A DNA stretch of 52,261 bases, from positions 12,501 to 64,761 of the forward strand of contig CAUYUJ010003862.1 in NCBI GenBank assembly GCA_963575745.1. The letters run 5' to 3'. The notes beneath the pieces are model-generated. The model was not told the DNA's origin. It ran no database searches and worked only from the letters and a program-made list of their open reading frames with translations. Of this stretch, positions 29,704 to 40,141 are shown piece after piece. A program made the translations under genes and the position numbers. How positions within the stretch are numbered: position 1 is the first letter of the stretch; each line of letters opens with the position of its first letter. Origin of the DNA: Prorocentrum cordatum. Taxonomy: Eukaryota > Sar > Dinophyceae > Prorocentrales > Prorocentraceae.

Positions 29704-31080
29704 ATGCGGGCGTCCACAGAGCCAGCAGATCTCCACGGGGGGAGGAGCCGCCTCAAGATGGACGCGACGCGGGTGGATGTGCAGCAGCGCGTCTGTGCGG
29801 CGGCCCGCCGTTGGATCGACGTTGACAGCGCCATCACGGTGGAGGAAGCTCTCGCCCGGCTTCTCAAGGGCAAAGCGGGATGCGCCCCGTTTGGCTCCAC
29901 CAGCATAGGCTCCTGCGAGTACTCGCGGGTCAGTTTGCCAGATAGCGTCGTCGACGCTCCCGGCCCGGCGACCATGCTGCCCGCGCAGGCGAGGCGCTAT
30001 CTCGACACCAGGATGCTGCGTCCGATGGTGGGCGTCACGCCGATCCCCTTCTGCTCCGGCGACTTCGGAGCTATGGGAGGTTCGTCGGGCACGCCGTGCC
30101 GGCGGCCTCGCCACGTTGACGCGGCGGCCTTTGAGCGCGCCCGTGATACAGAAGGATGGAGCGCGCCTTCGGCCCATCGTCGACAGCAGGCGCAGCGACG
30201 CATTATTACGTCCTCCACCTGGCGTGGATCCACTGTCGGGCGAGGGGCTCGGTCGCATCGCGATGCCATCGCTGGAGGGGCGTGACTTGGCGGAGCTGCG
30301 CGCGGTGCTGGGAGTTGGCGACGTCGCCGACTGTTTCCACAGGATGAAGCTGGAGGGCGATATCAGGCGTTTCTTCTGCTGGCCGCCACTAGGCGCCTCT
30401 TTGACTGGAGTGGCGTCGGTCGGAAGATCGCCTCTGGCCATGGGCGGGCAGGTGCGGCCCATGAGTCCGAGTCTTCCCATGGGTTGTTGGTGGTCCTTGT
30501 ATTTCGCGCAGGCCGCGAATCAGGCTCGATTGGATCGGCAACCTTCGCCCAGCGGCAGCGTGCGCTTGAGCGATCGAGGCCCGCCTCTAGTGCTCAGGGC
30601 CGAGTCGTCGGACAGCTGCCCCGGCGATTGCATGTGCGTTGGCAATGCGGGGGTCATCGGGCTGGATGGGCGCCTCGTGCAGGACGCGTTGACCGAGGCA
30701 CGGCGGGACTTCGAGAGCGACCAGCTGAAGTTCCACGAGGTGCAGGTGCAGCCTGGCGGCGGGCGGACCCTCGGCTGTTTCTCCGACGGCAACCAACTAG
30801 CAACGCGTCCGACGGACGAGCGGTTCGCCATTGTGCGCGGGGGCCTCCGATGCTTGCTTAGGCGTCGCACGGTCGCACGTTGGCAGCTGGAGATGGCGCT
30901 GGGCCACATGGCGCTCATGGCCCTTGTTCCTCACGACGTGTTGTCCATATTCCATCCGGCGCATGCGTTCGTGGCGCAGAGCTACCACGCTTTCTCCGTG
31001 CTTTGCCCTACGGTGCGAGAGGGGCTCGAGAGCTACCTCGGCATCTTGGTGCTGCTGGAGTCGCGCTGGACCAGAGGGCG
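29704..31080 (+). pseudogene. Element reverse transcriptase, frameshifted
   Basis: Frame 1 gives SRVSLPDSVVDAPGPATMLP and ARRYLDTRMLRPMVGVTPIP. Frame 2 then gives VIQKDGARLRPIVDSRRSDA, LLRPPPGVDPLSGEGLGRIA and the first catalytic region GVGDVADCFHRMKL. The later catalytic position reads CMCVGNAGVIGL, where an acidic residue would be expected at the Gly, so the active site is probably lost. LGCFSDGNQLATRPTDERFA and RWQLEMALGHMALMALVP follow in the usual order. Confidence 0.75.
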
Positions 31081-31740
31081 GGGCCCATCGTCTACTCTTC
31101 AGACGCGAGCCTGTACGGCTACGGCGTGGCGGAGGCCTGCTTCGAGCCCGAGGCCGCGGCCGAAATCGCGCGAGTGTCCGAGCTGTCGCGGTGGCGGCCT
31201 GGCGCTGGGCTGGCGCGGCAGCACGCTTTTGAATGTGCTGGCTTCCTGCTGGACAGCTCCGCCGGCGAGGTCATCCGGGACGCTGGCGGCTCGCCGCGGC
31301 AGCTGGACGCCGACCTCAGGCGCGCGCTGGACAGCGAGCGTTGGGAGGCCGATCCCAGCTTTCCTAAGGTGCCCAGTTCGTTGCTCCACGACTCCCGCTG
31401 GACTGCAGTCGTGGCCGACAGGTGGGAGCTCGGAGAGGAAGTCCTTAGACTCGAGGCCCCGGAGCTCGTGAAGGCCGCGTCTCGGGCTGTGCACTGCCAG
31501 CCAGTGAAAGAATGTCGTGCTCGTTTGCCAGGGGGCAATCTCGCAGTGGCGTTGTGTTTTGCCGCTTCAGGTCCAGGGATTTTCGGCATCTAATCAAAGC
31601 TCGTCGCTTCGCCGCTCTCTGTCTTGCCGAGGGGGTGAAGTTCGTCGCGAGGTGGATCCCCAGTGAATTCAATTCTGGCGATGAAGGACGTCGTAACTTT
31701 GACCCCCACTACGATCATGGCAAGACTCTTGTCTCCCATC
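31080..31740 (+). pseudogene. Element RNase H-like domain, frameshifted
   Basis: Frame 1 reads GPIVYSSDASLYGYGVAEAC (Asp-x-Ser start of an RNase H fold), then WELGEEVLRLEAPELVKAAS. Frame 3 reads SGVVFCRFRSRDFRHLIKAR and FVARWIPSEFNSGDEGRR, the last acidic region. It lies directly 3' of the reverse transcriptase. Confidence 0.7.
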
Positions 31741-32159
31741 TTGGCTCAAACTCGCTTTCAGCCCAGGTTGTTTCCATCCCTGGCGATGCCCCTGCTGGGG
31801 CGCCCTGCGGCGGGGCCAGGAGGGCGGCCGCCGCAGGGCGCCCCGGCGCCGCGGAGGGCGTGGGCGCTAGATCCGAGGCACGGGCTCGACGCGAGGCTCG
31901 TTGTTCAGGCCTCGGCGCCCCCGGCGCGCGTGAAGGCCGTCGAGGGCGTCTTGGAGGCAGAGCAGCGCGATGGGGTCGAAGCTCGCGCCCGGGCCCGCCG
32001 CCCACGGGGCCGTCGAGGGCGCGGGCGAGAGCGCGAGCTGAGAGAGCAGCGACGCCGAAGAGGCCAGGTTGCCCGCTGTCTTCGGCGCCTCGAGACCTGG
32101 GGCACGGCGAGGGCACGCCGGGCGATCGCCGAGCTGGAGGGCGAGCAGGCAGCTGCTGC

Positions 32160-33020
32160 CGACGGAGCTGGGCATCAGCTACCTCGAGCGAAGGTCGGTG
32201 GGGGCTGCGACGCTGGATTCTTACCGCCAGCGCGTCCTCGTGTTCTGCGTCTGGGCCCAGTGCTCGACCGAGGCCCTTCCCGAGCCGTCCGAGCAAGATG
32301 CGGTGCTAGTCGAGCACATGGACCTCGAGTTCCTGAAGGGGGTGAAGTCCTGGCGGGGGGAGAAGCTGCTAGCGAGCATCATGTTCTTCCACCCGGACTA
32401 TGGTCGCTTGGGCGGCCTGCGCCTACCGCGCTCTCTCCGTTGCTTGAAGGGCTGGAAGAAGCTGTCACTATCTCGTTCGCGGAAGCCCATGGTGTTCGAG
32501 ATCTGTGTCGCTCGGGAGCACCGCTGGCAGCCGCCATGGTGCTCATCATGGTGGAGTGCTATCTGTGGCCAGGGGAGATGCTGGGACTGACGAGCAACTC
32601 TGTCCTGGCTCCGAACGAACACGCAATTCAAAGTTGGTTTGCGTGGCTGTTTCCAGAGACAGGGGCTGCTCGGAGCAAGGTAGGATCGGCGGACGACACG
32701 ATGCCTTGCGACTCGGGCCGTCACCCTTGGATGAGCTACGCGTTCAAGGCGCTCCAAGATCGCAAGCCATCCCAGCCCCTCTTGGGCTTGAGCTACCCTC
32801 AGTTCCTGAGACTCCTCAGACGAGCCGCTCTGCATATTTGGGTGGATGCCGCGCCGCACCAAGGCCAGCACAGCGGGGCATCGTTGGATCGGGCCACGGG
32901 ACCGCGCTCATAAGAGGAGGTCCAGAAGCGAGGAAGACGGGCTGCGTTGGCGCCGGTAAATAGATGCGAAAAGTCGGGACGGCTGAACGGAAGTTGGGAG
33001 TGCCTGTCGGATCTGGCCAA
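32160..33020 (+). pseudogene. Element tyrosine recombinase, catalytic residues lost
   Basis: The N-terminal core-binding part is in frame 2: YLERRSVGAATLDSYRQRVL, EFLKGVKSWRGEKLLASIMF, LRCLKGWKKLSLSRSRKPM. The catalytic part is in frame 1: VECYLWPGEMLGLTSNSVLA, GLSYPQFLRLLRRAAL, DAAPHQGQHSGASLDRA, then TAA at about 32911 and EEVQKRGRRAALAPVNRCEK. Against the family pattern, box I Arg is Trp (TGG 32566-32568), the HxxR Arg is Gln (CAG 32866-32868), and the nucleophile Tyr is Cys (TGC 32965-32967). Each change is a single transition from the expected codon. Confidence 0.8.
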
Positions 33021-33169
33021 GGTGCATTGCGTTGCGGCGCTCAGGCCGCTGGAGGACGTACTGCTACTTGGCCGAGCCGCGGCGGCGCCGCCGCGCGCCG
33101 ACCGTCAGGCCTTTCGGATGGGCCCCTGAGCCAGCAGCTCCGCATGCAGGCTGCGCCGCATTTGCTGGC

Positions 33170-33800
33170 TGTTGTTTCTCTTTTGGAAGCGGTGGCGTGG
33201 CCAAGCAAGCGCGACGGTCTGGTTATCGAGCCGTGAGCTTGGACCTGCGCCATGGACCAGACCAAAATGGGCGTTGTTCTCGCAATCTGAAAATGCTTAA
33301 GCGGCACTTCCGGTTTGGTCTTGTGAAGGCAGTGATGCTCGCTCCCCTTTGCTCGTCCTTGTTTCTGGCTCGCAATCGCTACCCCGTCAGAAGCTTTGAA
33401 CACCCCGTGGGTCTACCAGGTTTGATGGGATCAAACAAGGAAGCAGTGGGGATTGCGTCTCGATGTCGCAATGTATATCATCAGTCTCTTTTTGAGAACG
33501 GTGCACCTTATGCTCTAGAGCCCTCTTGATTTCGCACAAGTGGCGTTTTCGAAAGTTGCAAGGTAATAGATTGACGCTTTCCAGAGCGTTAGAACTCCAT
33601 CAATGCGCCTCCGGGTCCAGGAGGAGAAAGGCCACATGGATCAGTCTTGGCTGCGCTACGACCTCTGGCGACGCTTGTCTGGCGAATCCTGGGAGGGTCC
33701 GGTGACATGGGGAAAAATGGTTGGTGCCCCTTCGGGCCGGGACAGAAGCGCGCTGTTCTCGAGGGACAGGCAATAACGAGCAAGGCCGCAGAACATCAAC
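33170..33800 (+). pseudogene. Methyltransferase-like domain, 3' of the recombinase
   Basis: Frame 2 reads FSFGSGGVAKQARRSGYRAV, SLDLRHGPDQNGRCSRN, GLVKAVMLAPLCSSLFLARN and NGAPYALEPS. GSGG resembles the SAM-binding loop (usually in a FAGSGG context), and APLCSS sits where a PPC-type motif would be. The tail continues in other frames (RKLQGNRLTLSRALELHQCA). DIRS and PAT elements encode a methyltransferase, normally upstream of the recombinase; here it follows it. Confidence 0.6.
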
Positions 33801-33956
33801 ACCGCCTTGCTGCACTGCTGTGTCGTACGTTACTCTGCTCATCAATGCGTGATTCAGAAACGCCCCTGCTGCCGCCGCCTATCCCATTGTTGCCGCCGTT
33901 TCCGCTCCCTGTGGTACCGCTTCGCTGAGATCTTCGAGTATGCGAATACTTCGGGC

Positions 33957-34006
33957 GTCTACTTAGCCATGCATGCCATATCTCTTGCGCCATCTGGGTG
34001 GCTCCA
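33957..34006 (+). repeat. Split direct repeat B1
   Basis: 50 bp starting GTCTACTTAGCCATGCATGC; four mismatches to B2. Confidence 0.92.
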
Positions 34007-34049
34007 TGTGAAGCAGAGAGCATCACCGAAAAAATGGCTTCATAAACCC

Positions 34050-34142
34050 AGTAGTGCGATGTGCACGTGTTTGCTTTGAGAGACCGTTTGATTTGTTGCC
34101 GCCCTTGGCAGCCTTCCCCGCGGTTGCCTAGGCTCAAGCTGC
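34050..34142 (+). repeat. Split direct repeat A2
   Basis: 93-bp copy of A1, 43 bp after B1 and 67 bp before B2. Confidence 0.95.
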
Positions 34143-34209
34143 TCTCCCACAGCTACCCCGGACCTGTCTTTACATCGTGCACGTTTCTCGCCAGTGTGTT
34201 TATGTTGAT

Positions 34210-34259
34210 GTCTACTTAGCCATGCATGTCATATCGCTTGCACCACCTGGGTGGCTCCA
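34210..34259 (+). repeat. Split direct repeat B2
   Basis: Second copy of B1, taken as the right end of the element. Confidence 0.92.
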
Positions 34260-34324
34260 AATGGTACCAGCTAGCACAACCGAGCAAAGGGGCCTCATGA
34301 GCAGCGAACATAGTTGGCGTTGCC

Positions 34325-34960
34325 CCTTCGGGAGCCAACAAAGTCGCCTCTTGGGGCGCTTTTGGTGCGCTTTTGGGCGCTCTTGGGGCAGTCTTGGGCA
34401 TCGCTTGAGCCTCTCTTGGGGCCCTCTTGGGCCATCCTGAAGCCATCTTGAGGCCTTGGATGACCATCGGGAGCGCAAGGGCGAGAAAGCCAACAACATT
34501 GACCCCCCCAAGGTTTTGGAAGGAATTGGGCCTCTTCGGGGCCTCACGGGGGAGCTCTTTGGCCACTTGGAGCCGTGTTGGAGCGGCCTTGGGGCATCTT
34601 GGATCATCGTCGGAGCCATTTTGAGGTATCATGGGATATCTTGAGCCACCTTGGAGGTCGTCTTGGGTTCTCCCAGGCTCTCTTGGAGTCATCTTAATCA
34701 ATCCCCCCCCCAGGAGGCCAACATGTGGCTAAAACCTTGGTGTAATCAATGAGTTGGGCATTCTCGCCGATGCTTGTTGGAGCATCTTGGGTGTCTCTGG
34801 GGGGGTTATGAGGGGCCTCTTGGGGGTCTTTTGGGAGCTTCTTGGGGACATCTGGGGGCATCTGGGGGGCCTCTTGGGGCCTCCTGGCCATCTCTTGGGG
34901 CACCCTTCGGAGCTCTGGAAACCATCTTTGGGCCATCTTGGGTGAGATCGATCAGAGGAG
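34325..34960 (+). repeat. Repeat S, two blocks with tail module
   Basis: TCTTGGGGCGC, CTCTTGGGGCC and GGGGGCCTCTTGGGG units (34325-34685, 34780-34960). Between and after them lies a tail module (34704-34770, 34987-35040): CAGGAGGCCAACATG, CCTTGGTGTAATCAATGA. The same tail follows the block at 45357-46110. Confidence 0.75.
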
Positions 34961-35275
34961 GGGTTTCCCTAAGTAACCTCCCCCCCAGGAGGCCAACATG
35001 GGGCCAACACCTGGGTAAAACCAATGATTGTGGCTTCCTCGCCGAGGCCGCTGTGGACGCTGAAACTACCCGCGGAGCCTCCCGTCCAGGTCCACGGGCG
35101 GGGGGGGGGGGGGAGGGGTCAGGACACCCCCATAGATAGCAAGTCGTCTGGGTCACCCCCACCCGCCCTCCCAACATATAGGTAACACCCGAGCCTGAGC
35201 ATGTTCAGCGGTCGTCATTGGATGGACAGCTACTGGGAACCAAAACCGGACCCATGTGCGCGACGTCTGGGCGAG

Positions 35276-35460
35276 ATGCGCCACGCGTGCCAGGCGCGCC
35301 ACGCGCGTCAGGCACTCCCCCGGAGCCCGAGCGTGCCAGGCCTGCTTGGTGCGCCAGATGCGCCACGTGCTCCGCATGTGCCAGGTGTGCCGCATACTTC
35401 AGCCGCGCCAGGTGCGGCACGTTCGGGGCACGTGCAGCGTGTATCAGTTGCGCCTGCACG
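35276..35460 (+). repeat. Degenerate TGCGCCACGCGTGCCAGG repeat
   Basis: Irregular repeats of GTGCCAGG and GCGCCACG about every 10-12 bp. Confidence 0.55.
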
Positions 35461-35564
35461 CGTGACAGCACACATCGGGAAGCATGTCGGCCCCCACCAT
35501 TCTCGTCGAAAACCAATGCCCGTGATTGTGTCTGGTGGGCCTGCGAACAGCAGGCCACACGCCA

Positions 35565-35815
35565 CCACCCCCGCCGTCCCTGTCAAAAGCCACTTGGCAG
35601 TGATCGCGGGGTGGCCGCGCATTATCCAGATTTGGTTGCGAGTTGCATGTTGTATAGTTTTTTGATAGGGATGGTAGCTCTGCGCGCAGCAGGCAATATG
35701 CTGACACCCCGCCGTCCCTGTCAAAAACAAGACAAAGTCCTCGCACGCCTCACCAATATGATTCAAGATTGTGCCCCAAAGCGTACCTGGTATTCTTTGC
35801 TGACAGGGATGGTGT
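35565..35815. mobile_element. Two short TIR elements (family R)
   Basis: CCCCGCCGTCCCTGTCAAAA at 35567 is inverted at 35658-35673 (TTTTTTGATAGGGATGG). The same start at about 35705 is inverted at 35797-35812 (TTGCTGACAGGGATGG). Another end lies at about 35873-35895. Each unit is about 110 bp. Confidence 0.65.
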
Positions 35816-36143
35816 GGGGGGGGTGCATCAGGCTGGCTGCGCATGCTCCAAGCAGAATGCGTTGTGTATGGTTTTGTTGACAGGGATGGTGGGGGCGGGG
35901 TCCGCATGGTTCCTGGTTGGCCGCCAGTCGCCTGGGGGAGGGGGTGTATATCAATAAGGAACAGTGATAAACCCCTCCCCGAAGGGGAAAAAGGGTGTTG
36001 GAAGAGGAAGCTCCCGAGACCACCTACGCCCTTGGGTGGGATTCCTGGGGTCTCAGGGTTGGGTCTCTTGTGGCAGGTTTCTTGTGGACTGGCCTCCACT
36101 GTAGCCCATGTTCGCGTGCGCCCGAGTGGTGTCGCCTGTTCCT

Positions 36144-36323
36144 TACAGTCGGGGCCCTGAAGAAGGAACCCTTTTCGTTGGGGAGGGGCTCCGCGTTCCT
36201 GAAGTGTTTCGCAGCTTGCCTCAGGTTTTCCTGATGTCTTCGATCGGAAATCGAAGCTTAACTTATGGAAGCAAGGGGCCTCGTTCCTTATGCTGGGTTC
36301 CTTAGGTCAAGGCCCCGACTGTA
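36144..36323. mobile_element. TIR element family J, copy 1
   Basis: 180 bp, starts TACAGTCGGGGCCCTGAAGA, ends GGTCAAGGCCCCGACTGTA. Interior CCCTTTTCGTTGGGGAGGGG and CTTATGGAAGCAAGGGGCCT. About 85% identical to 48709-48888. The TA termini could be a TA target duplication, as in Tc1/mariner MITEs. Confidence 0.85.
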
Positions 36324-36834
36324 GGCAAACGAGCCATGACGTAAGCATAAAACCACGGAGGGCCTCGCCTCGGGCGCCGCCCTTGGGCGCGCTCCGCGCG
36401 CCAGGAAGGGGGGCCCACTGCCGATCCGAGAAACCTGATCGGGCAAGAACGGGAAGCGCCGCTGTAGTCTAACGGGCGTACTGGGCGAAGAAGAAAAGGA
36501 AGGCGAGGACAACGAGGAGTCGATGACGAGGACGACGTGGCGAACGTGAGGATAGCGAGGAGGAGCATAAGGACAACGAGGAGGAAGAGAAGCACACGGA
36601 CGAGGACGAAGAGAACGAGGGCGAGATCCGAGAAATCCGCGCGGGCCTCCGAGCTCCTGTGCTCCTGTGATTCTCCGTTCCCCTGCTCCTGCAGCCAAGC
36701 TGCTGAAAACAAGGACCGTTTTGTTGGGTTCGGGAGGGGCTCGGGGCTTTGTGGGCCGTGCCTCGGATTTTTCCGTGGCGGGAGCTGCCCGTGGCCTGGG
36801 CACACCGCGGCCAGAAGAGCCCCTCTCTTCCTTA

Positions 36835-36920
36835 TCCTCCTCCTCCTCCCCCTCCTCCTCCTCCTCCTCCTCCTCCTCCTCCTCCTCCTCCTCCTCCTCC
36901 TCCTCCTCCTCCTCCTCCCT
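36835..36920. repeat. (CTC)n tract
   Basis: Near-perfect CTC. Confidence 0.97.
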
Positions 36921-36989
36921 CTGGTGGCGCCTCGACTGCTCGCTCGCTCGCCTGCCGCGCCCGCCCGCCCGCCGCGGCCCCCTCGCAGA

Positions 36990-37128
36990 CAGCTGCCGTT
37001 GAGGGCGGGCTGCGAAGGGGCCGCCGCCATGGCCGGCCTGGTCGGCTTCGTCCCGGCTCCCGGCTGCCAGGCCCCAGGGAGATGCAGACATTTTGTGTGT
37101 TCCGTCGACGGCGAGGCAGCGGCATCGT
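36990..37128 (+). CDS. Possible exon, unknown protein
   Basis: After CCCTCGCAG (36980-36988) a frame reads QLPLRAGCEGAAAMAGLVGF then VPAPGCQAPGRCRHFVCSVD GEAAAS. Four Cys and high G/C third positions, bounded by a CTC tract. Reading phase with the next candidate exon cannot be proved. Confidence 0.3.
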
Positions 37129-37129
37129 T

Positions 37130-37394
37130 CTCCTCCTCCCCGTTATCCTCCCTCCTCCTCCTCCTCCTCCTTCCTCCTCCTCCTCCTCTCCTCCTCCTCC
37201 TCCTCCTCCTCCTCCTCCTCCTCCTCCTCCTTCCTCCTCCTCCCTCCTCCTCCTCCTCTCTCCTCCTCCTCCTCCTCTCCCTCCCCTCTTTCTCCTCCTC
37301 CTCCTCCTTCTCTCCTCCTCCTCCTCCTCCTCCTCCTCCTCCTCCTCCTCCTCCTCTCCTCCTCCTCCTCCTCCTCCTCCTCCTCCTCCTCCAG
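37130..37394. repeat. (CTC)n tract ending CTCCAG
   Basis: CTC with TTC and CTCTCC breaks, ending in CTCCTCCTCCTCCAG directly before an exon-like frame, as an expanded polypyrimidine tract would. Confidence 0.93.
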
Positions 37395-37514
37395 GGCGAG
37401 CTGAGACGAAGGCAGCTCACAATCGGTTCCTGGACCTCCTCTCCATGGTCCCCGCGGACCCGTTTCCCAGCTCGGGGCTCCTCGGGGCAGCCGACGGGGC
37501 AAACTGTCCGGCGT
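37395..37514 (+). CDS. Possible internal exon, unknown protein
   Basis: Bounded on the left by CTCCAG and on the right by GCAAGAG (a GC-type donor as tolerated in dinoflagellates). One frame reads RAETKAAHNRFLDLLSMVPA then DPFPSSGLLGAADGANCPAC, with normal amino-acid balance and strong G/C third positions. No family recognised. Confidence 0.4.
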
Positions 37515-37517
37515 GCA

Positions 37518-37687
37518 AGAGTCCTCCTCCTCCTCCTCCTCCTCCTCCTCCTCCTCCTCCTCCTCCCCTCCTCACTCCTCCTCCCTCCTCCTCCTCCTCC
37601 TCCTCCTCCTCCTCCTCCTCCTCCTCCCTCCTCCTCCTCCTCCTCCTCCTCCTCCTCCTCCTCCTCCTCCTCCTCCTCCTCCTCCTC
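37518..37687. repeat. (CTC)n tract
   Basis: CTC with a CTCCCCTCCTCACTCC break, followed by GAGAGAGAGAGAG. Confidence 0.97.
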
Positions 37688-38166
37688 GAGAGAGAGAGAG
37701 AGGGGGGCGAAGGCGAGGGAGGCCGCGCGAAGGGTGGAGGGGGAGGGCGCTCCGACGTGGAAGGGTTCCGCGGTGAGCGGAACAAGCGTGCGCGAGCATG
37801 GCGTCTCGGAGGCAGCGCCCTCCTTGACCTGCACCGCCCACCACCCCACCCCACCCCAGCCCGAAGGCCCCGATCTGCCTTCCACTTCCAGTGTGGGGGG
37901 GGGGGTCGGGGAACATTGAAGGAAGCAGGAAGCCCCTACCCCCCCCCCCCAACCCGAAATTCGGGTCTGCGGGCTGGGTTGGGGGGGCCTGGTGGATAGG
38001 CCTTGGCATCGTTCGGACGTGTGCACTTTTCCTTCGGCGAGGGCCATCGAGGAGCATCCTTGATCACTTGGCGAATAAAAACCACACACGAAACTGAACA
38101 AAAACACAGGGACTGGACGTCCGAGCGATGGCGAGAGGCAGCCACCTCGGATCCGCCTCGGGTTGA

Positions 38167-38488
38167 GTCGGGCGTGTCCCCCTACGGGAGGAATATTCAG
38201 GAGAGGAAAAAACACGCAGACACAATTAATCGTCGATTCCCAGGAAAATGTGGAAAAATAGGAGAAGTGGGGGGGAAGACACAAACCTAGAAAACATGGG
38301 AACATATGGGGAATATTTTTATTTGTTTATTTGTTTGTGTGTCCTGGGGCCCTTCAAATATCCAAACATAGACAGAGCACAGAGTCTGGGGGCGATTTGT
38401 TCGACCATTTGTTGGTTCTTTGCTGGGGGCATCTTGGGGGTAGCTTTTGCTCTGCGTCCGAACTCCGCCTGTAAGGGGGACACGCCCT
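38167..38488. mobile_element. TIR family A element carrying repeat B
   Basis: Starts GTCGGGCGTGTCCCCCTACG then GGAGGAATATTC; ends CGCCTGTAAGGGGGACACGC then CC. Repeat B copy 3 (38207-38352) lies inside. Suggests B is internal sequence of a longer family A element, or nested in it. Confidence 0.65.
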
Positions 38489-38784
38489 CCCACAGTGGGA
38501 GCGCGCATCCAGAGACCACATGCTTCTCGTCAGGGCATCCCGGGTCTCTTTGCTCCTCGCGCTTCCGCGGCGACTTCCGCGGCCGTTGCAGGAGCTGCCG
38601 CGCTCGGGGTGCTCGGGGCTTCCCCTCGGGTGCACCTCGCGCGCGGGTTCTCAGGGTTGGGCTTCTTGCGCGGGTTTCCTGCGGCCGCGCCCGCACTGCC
38701 CCCCCCCAACCCGGAGTTCGGGCGGAGTTCGGGACTTCCTTGTTGGGTTGGGGTGGGGACATGTTCTGACTACTCTTTTGTTTT

Positions 38785-38817
38785 TCCTCCAAAGTCCGCC
38801 TGTAGGAGGACATGCCC
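38785..38817. mobile_element. Solo right end of TIR family A
   Basis: TCCGCCTGTAGGAGGACATG then CCCGAT. Confidence 0.6.
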
Positions 38818-39395
38818 GATCTCATCCCAGGCTCGAAGCGGTCCCTCCCCGCGTTGGAGTCGCGAGCCTCCTCTGGGCTTCCTCCCCGTGGAAAAAAAAA
38901 CAGAAAAACCAGAAAAGCAAAAACACTAACAATCACAAACAAAGAATTCGAAATCACCCACGTTGCGTGTGTTTGTGTATTTTTGTTCGGTCGTTTCCCC
39001 TTTGGGGGCCTCCTGGGAGGCCCTCGTCGCCACCGCTGGATTCGCCTCCAAATTCTCGTCAGAACGCACTCCGGGAGAGGCCGGGGGAGTAGCAGTATGG
39101 GTACCTTCTGTTTTCCCACCAGCGGTTCGCTGCCGGGGGGGCTCTGCCCCACCCTCGCCGGCCCTCGTCAGAGCGCACCCCAAGAGAGGTCCGCGTGCAT
39201 AGTGGGCGCGGAAATTGCAGCCGGTCTGGGGCTCGAGATCAAGATCGGTTCGGGGAGGGTGCCCTTATGTTCTTCGTGTCTGTTGGATGCTCTTGTACAC
39301 CCTGGAGAGGGTACCCTTGGATGTTCTGTGCGTGTTTTGGCCGTCGGAGTGCCCGTGTTCTTTTGAGGGTTGTTCCTCTTTCCTAGGTTCGACTG

Positions 39396-39570
39396 TAGCC
39401 GGGCGGGGTCAGGACGAGGATGAATCCGTTCCAGAGCGCTCCAGAACGCTCTCAAAGCGTTCCGGCGCGCTCTGAGAAGGCCGCGGCGTCCGAGACATTC
39501 TCCAGAGCCGCCGGATCTCAGAGATTCTCGATTTATCTTTTCCCGCTTTTATCCTCGTCTTGGCTTCGTC
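39396..39570. mobile_element. TIR-like element family F, copy 2
   Basis: TCAGGACGAGGATGAATCCG, AGAGCGCTCCAGAACGCTCT and AGAAGGCCGCGGCGTCCGA, ending TATCCTCGTCTTGGCTTCG (inverse of the left end). Confidence 0.65.
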
Positions 39571-39745
39571 CTCTGTAGGACCGCTTTGAGGTCAGCAGGG
39601 GCGAAGGAGAAGTCAGAAGGGGCGGGCCTTCTCAGAAGGCTCGGAGGTCCCCTGGCCTTCTGATGAGAAGTGTTCTGAGCCTTTCCCGAAGACGCGAAAA
39701 AACCTCTCAGATGGGATCCTGAGAAGCCCCGCCACCTTCTCTCTA

Positions 39746-39985
39746 AGCCTCCTAGATGGGGTCGGAGTAGATGGGGTCGGAGGATCGCGCCTCATCGCCG
39801 ATGCATCGGCGATGCGGCTCGATGTGCAGCCCATGTTTCCCCACGCCGACGTCGCCAGTACATTGCCGCCGTCGAGGATACATCGCCGGTGCATCGCCGA
39901 TGCATCGCCGATGTATCGCCGATGCATCGGCGATGCGGCGCGATCCTCCGACCCCATCTACTCCGACCCCATCTGGGAGGCCTCT
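39746..39985. mobile_element. Fold-back element W
   Basis: Arms of about 75 bp: AGATGGGGTCGGAGTAGATG then GGGTCGGAGGATCGCGCC at the left, exact inverse at the right (39940-39980). Inside are repeated CATCGCCGATGCATCGGCGATG palindromes. Confidence 0.9.
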
Positions 39986-40141
39986 AGTCTCACTTCCCCC
40001 CCTCGCTCCCAGACCCCCGATGTAATGATTTGTTCATCACGTCGACCCCCAGAGGCCCCGACACCTTCCCCACGACCAGCTTCGCATCCCGAGTCGTTTT
40101 TTGACGCTCCCGAGGCCCAGCAGGGGCCCCCGAAGGTTATT

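Larger units (their letters stand above)
27472..34259 (+). mobile_element. PAT-like (DIRS-order) tyrosine-recombinase retrotransposon, decayed
   Basis: About 6.8 kb. Direct repeats in the order A1 (27472-27564), body, B1 (33957-34006), A2 (34050-34142), B2 (34210-34259) are the split direct repeats known from PAT/Ngaro-type elements. The body reads, on the + strand: gag-like protein, reverse transcriptase, RNase H, tyrosine recombinase, methyltransferase-like domain. Repeat S flanks it on both sides, consistent with insertion into that repeat. Several stops, frame changes and lost catalytic residues show it is dead. Such elements integrate by recombinase without target duplications, and I see none. 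Confidence 0.85.
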
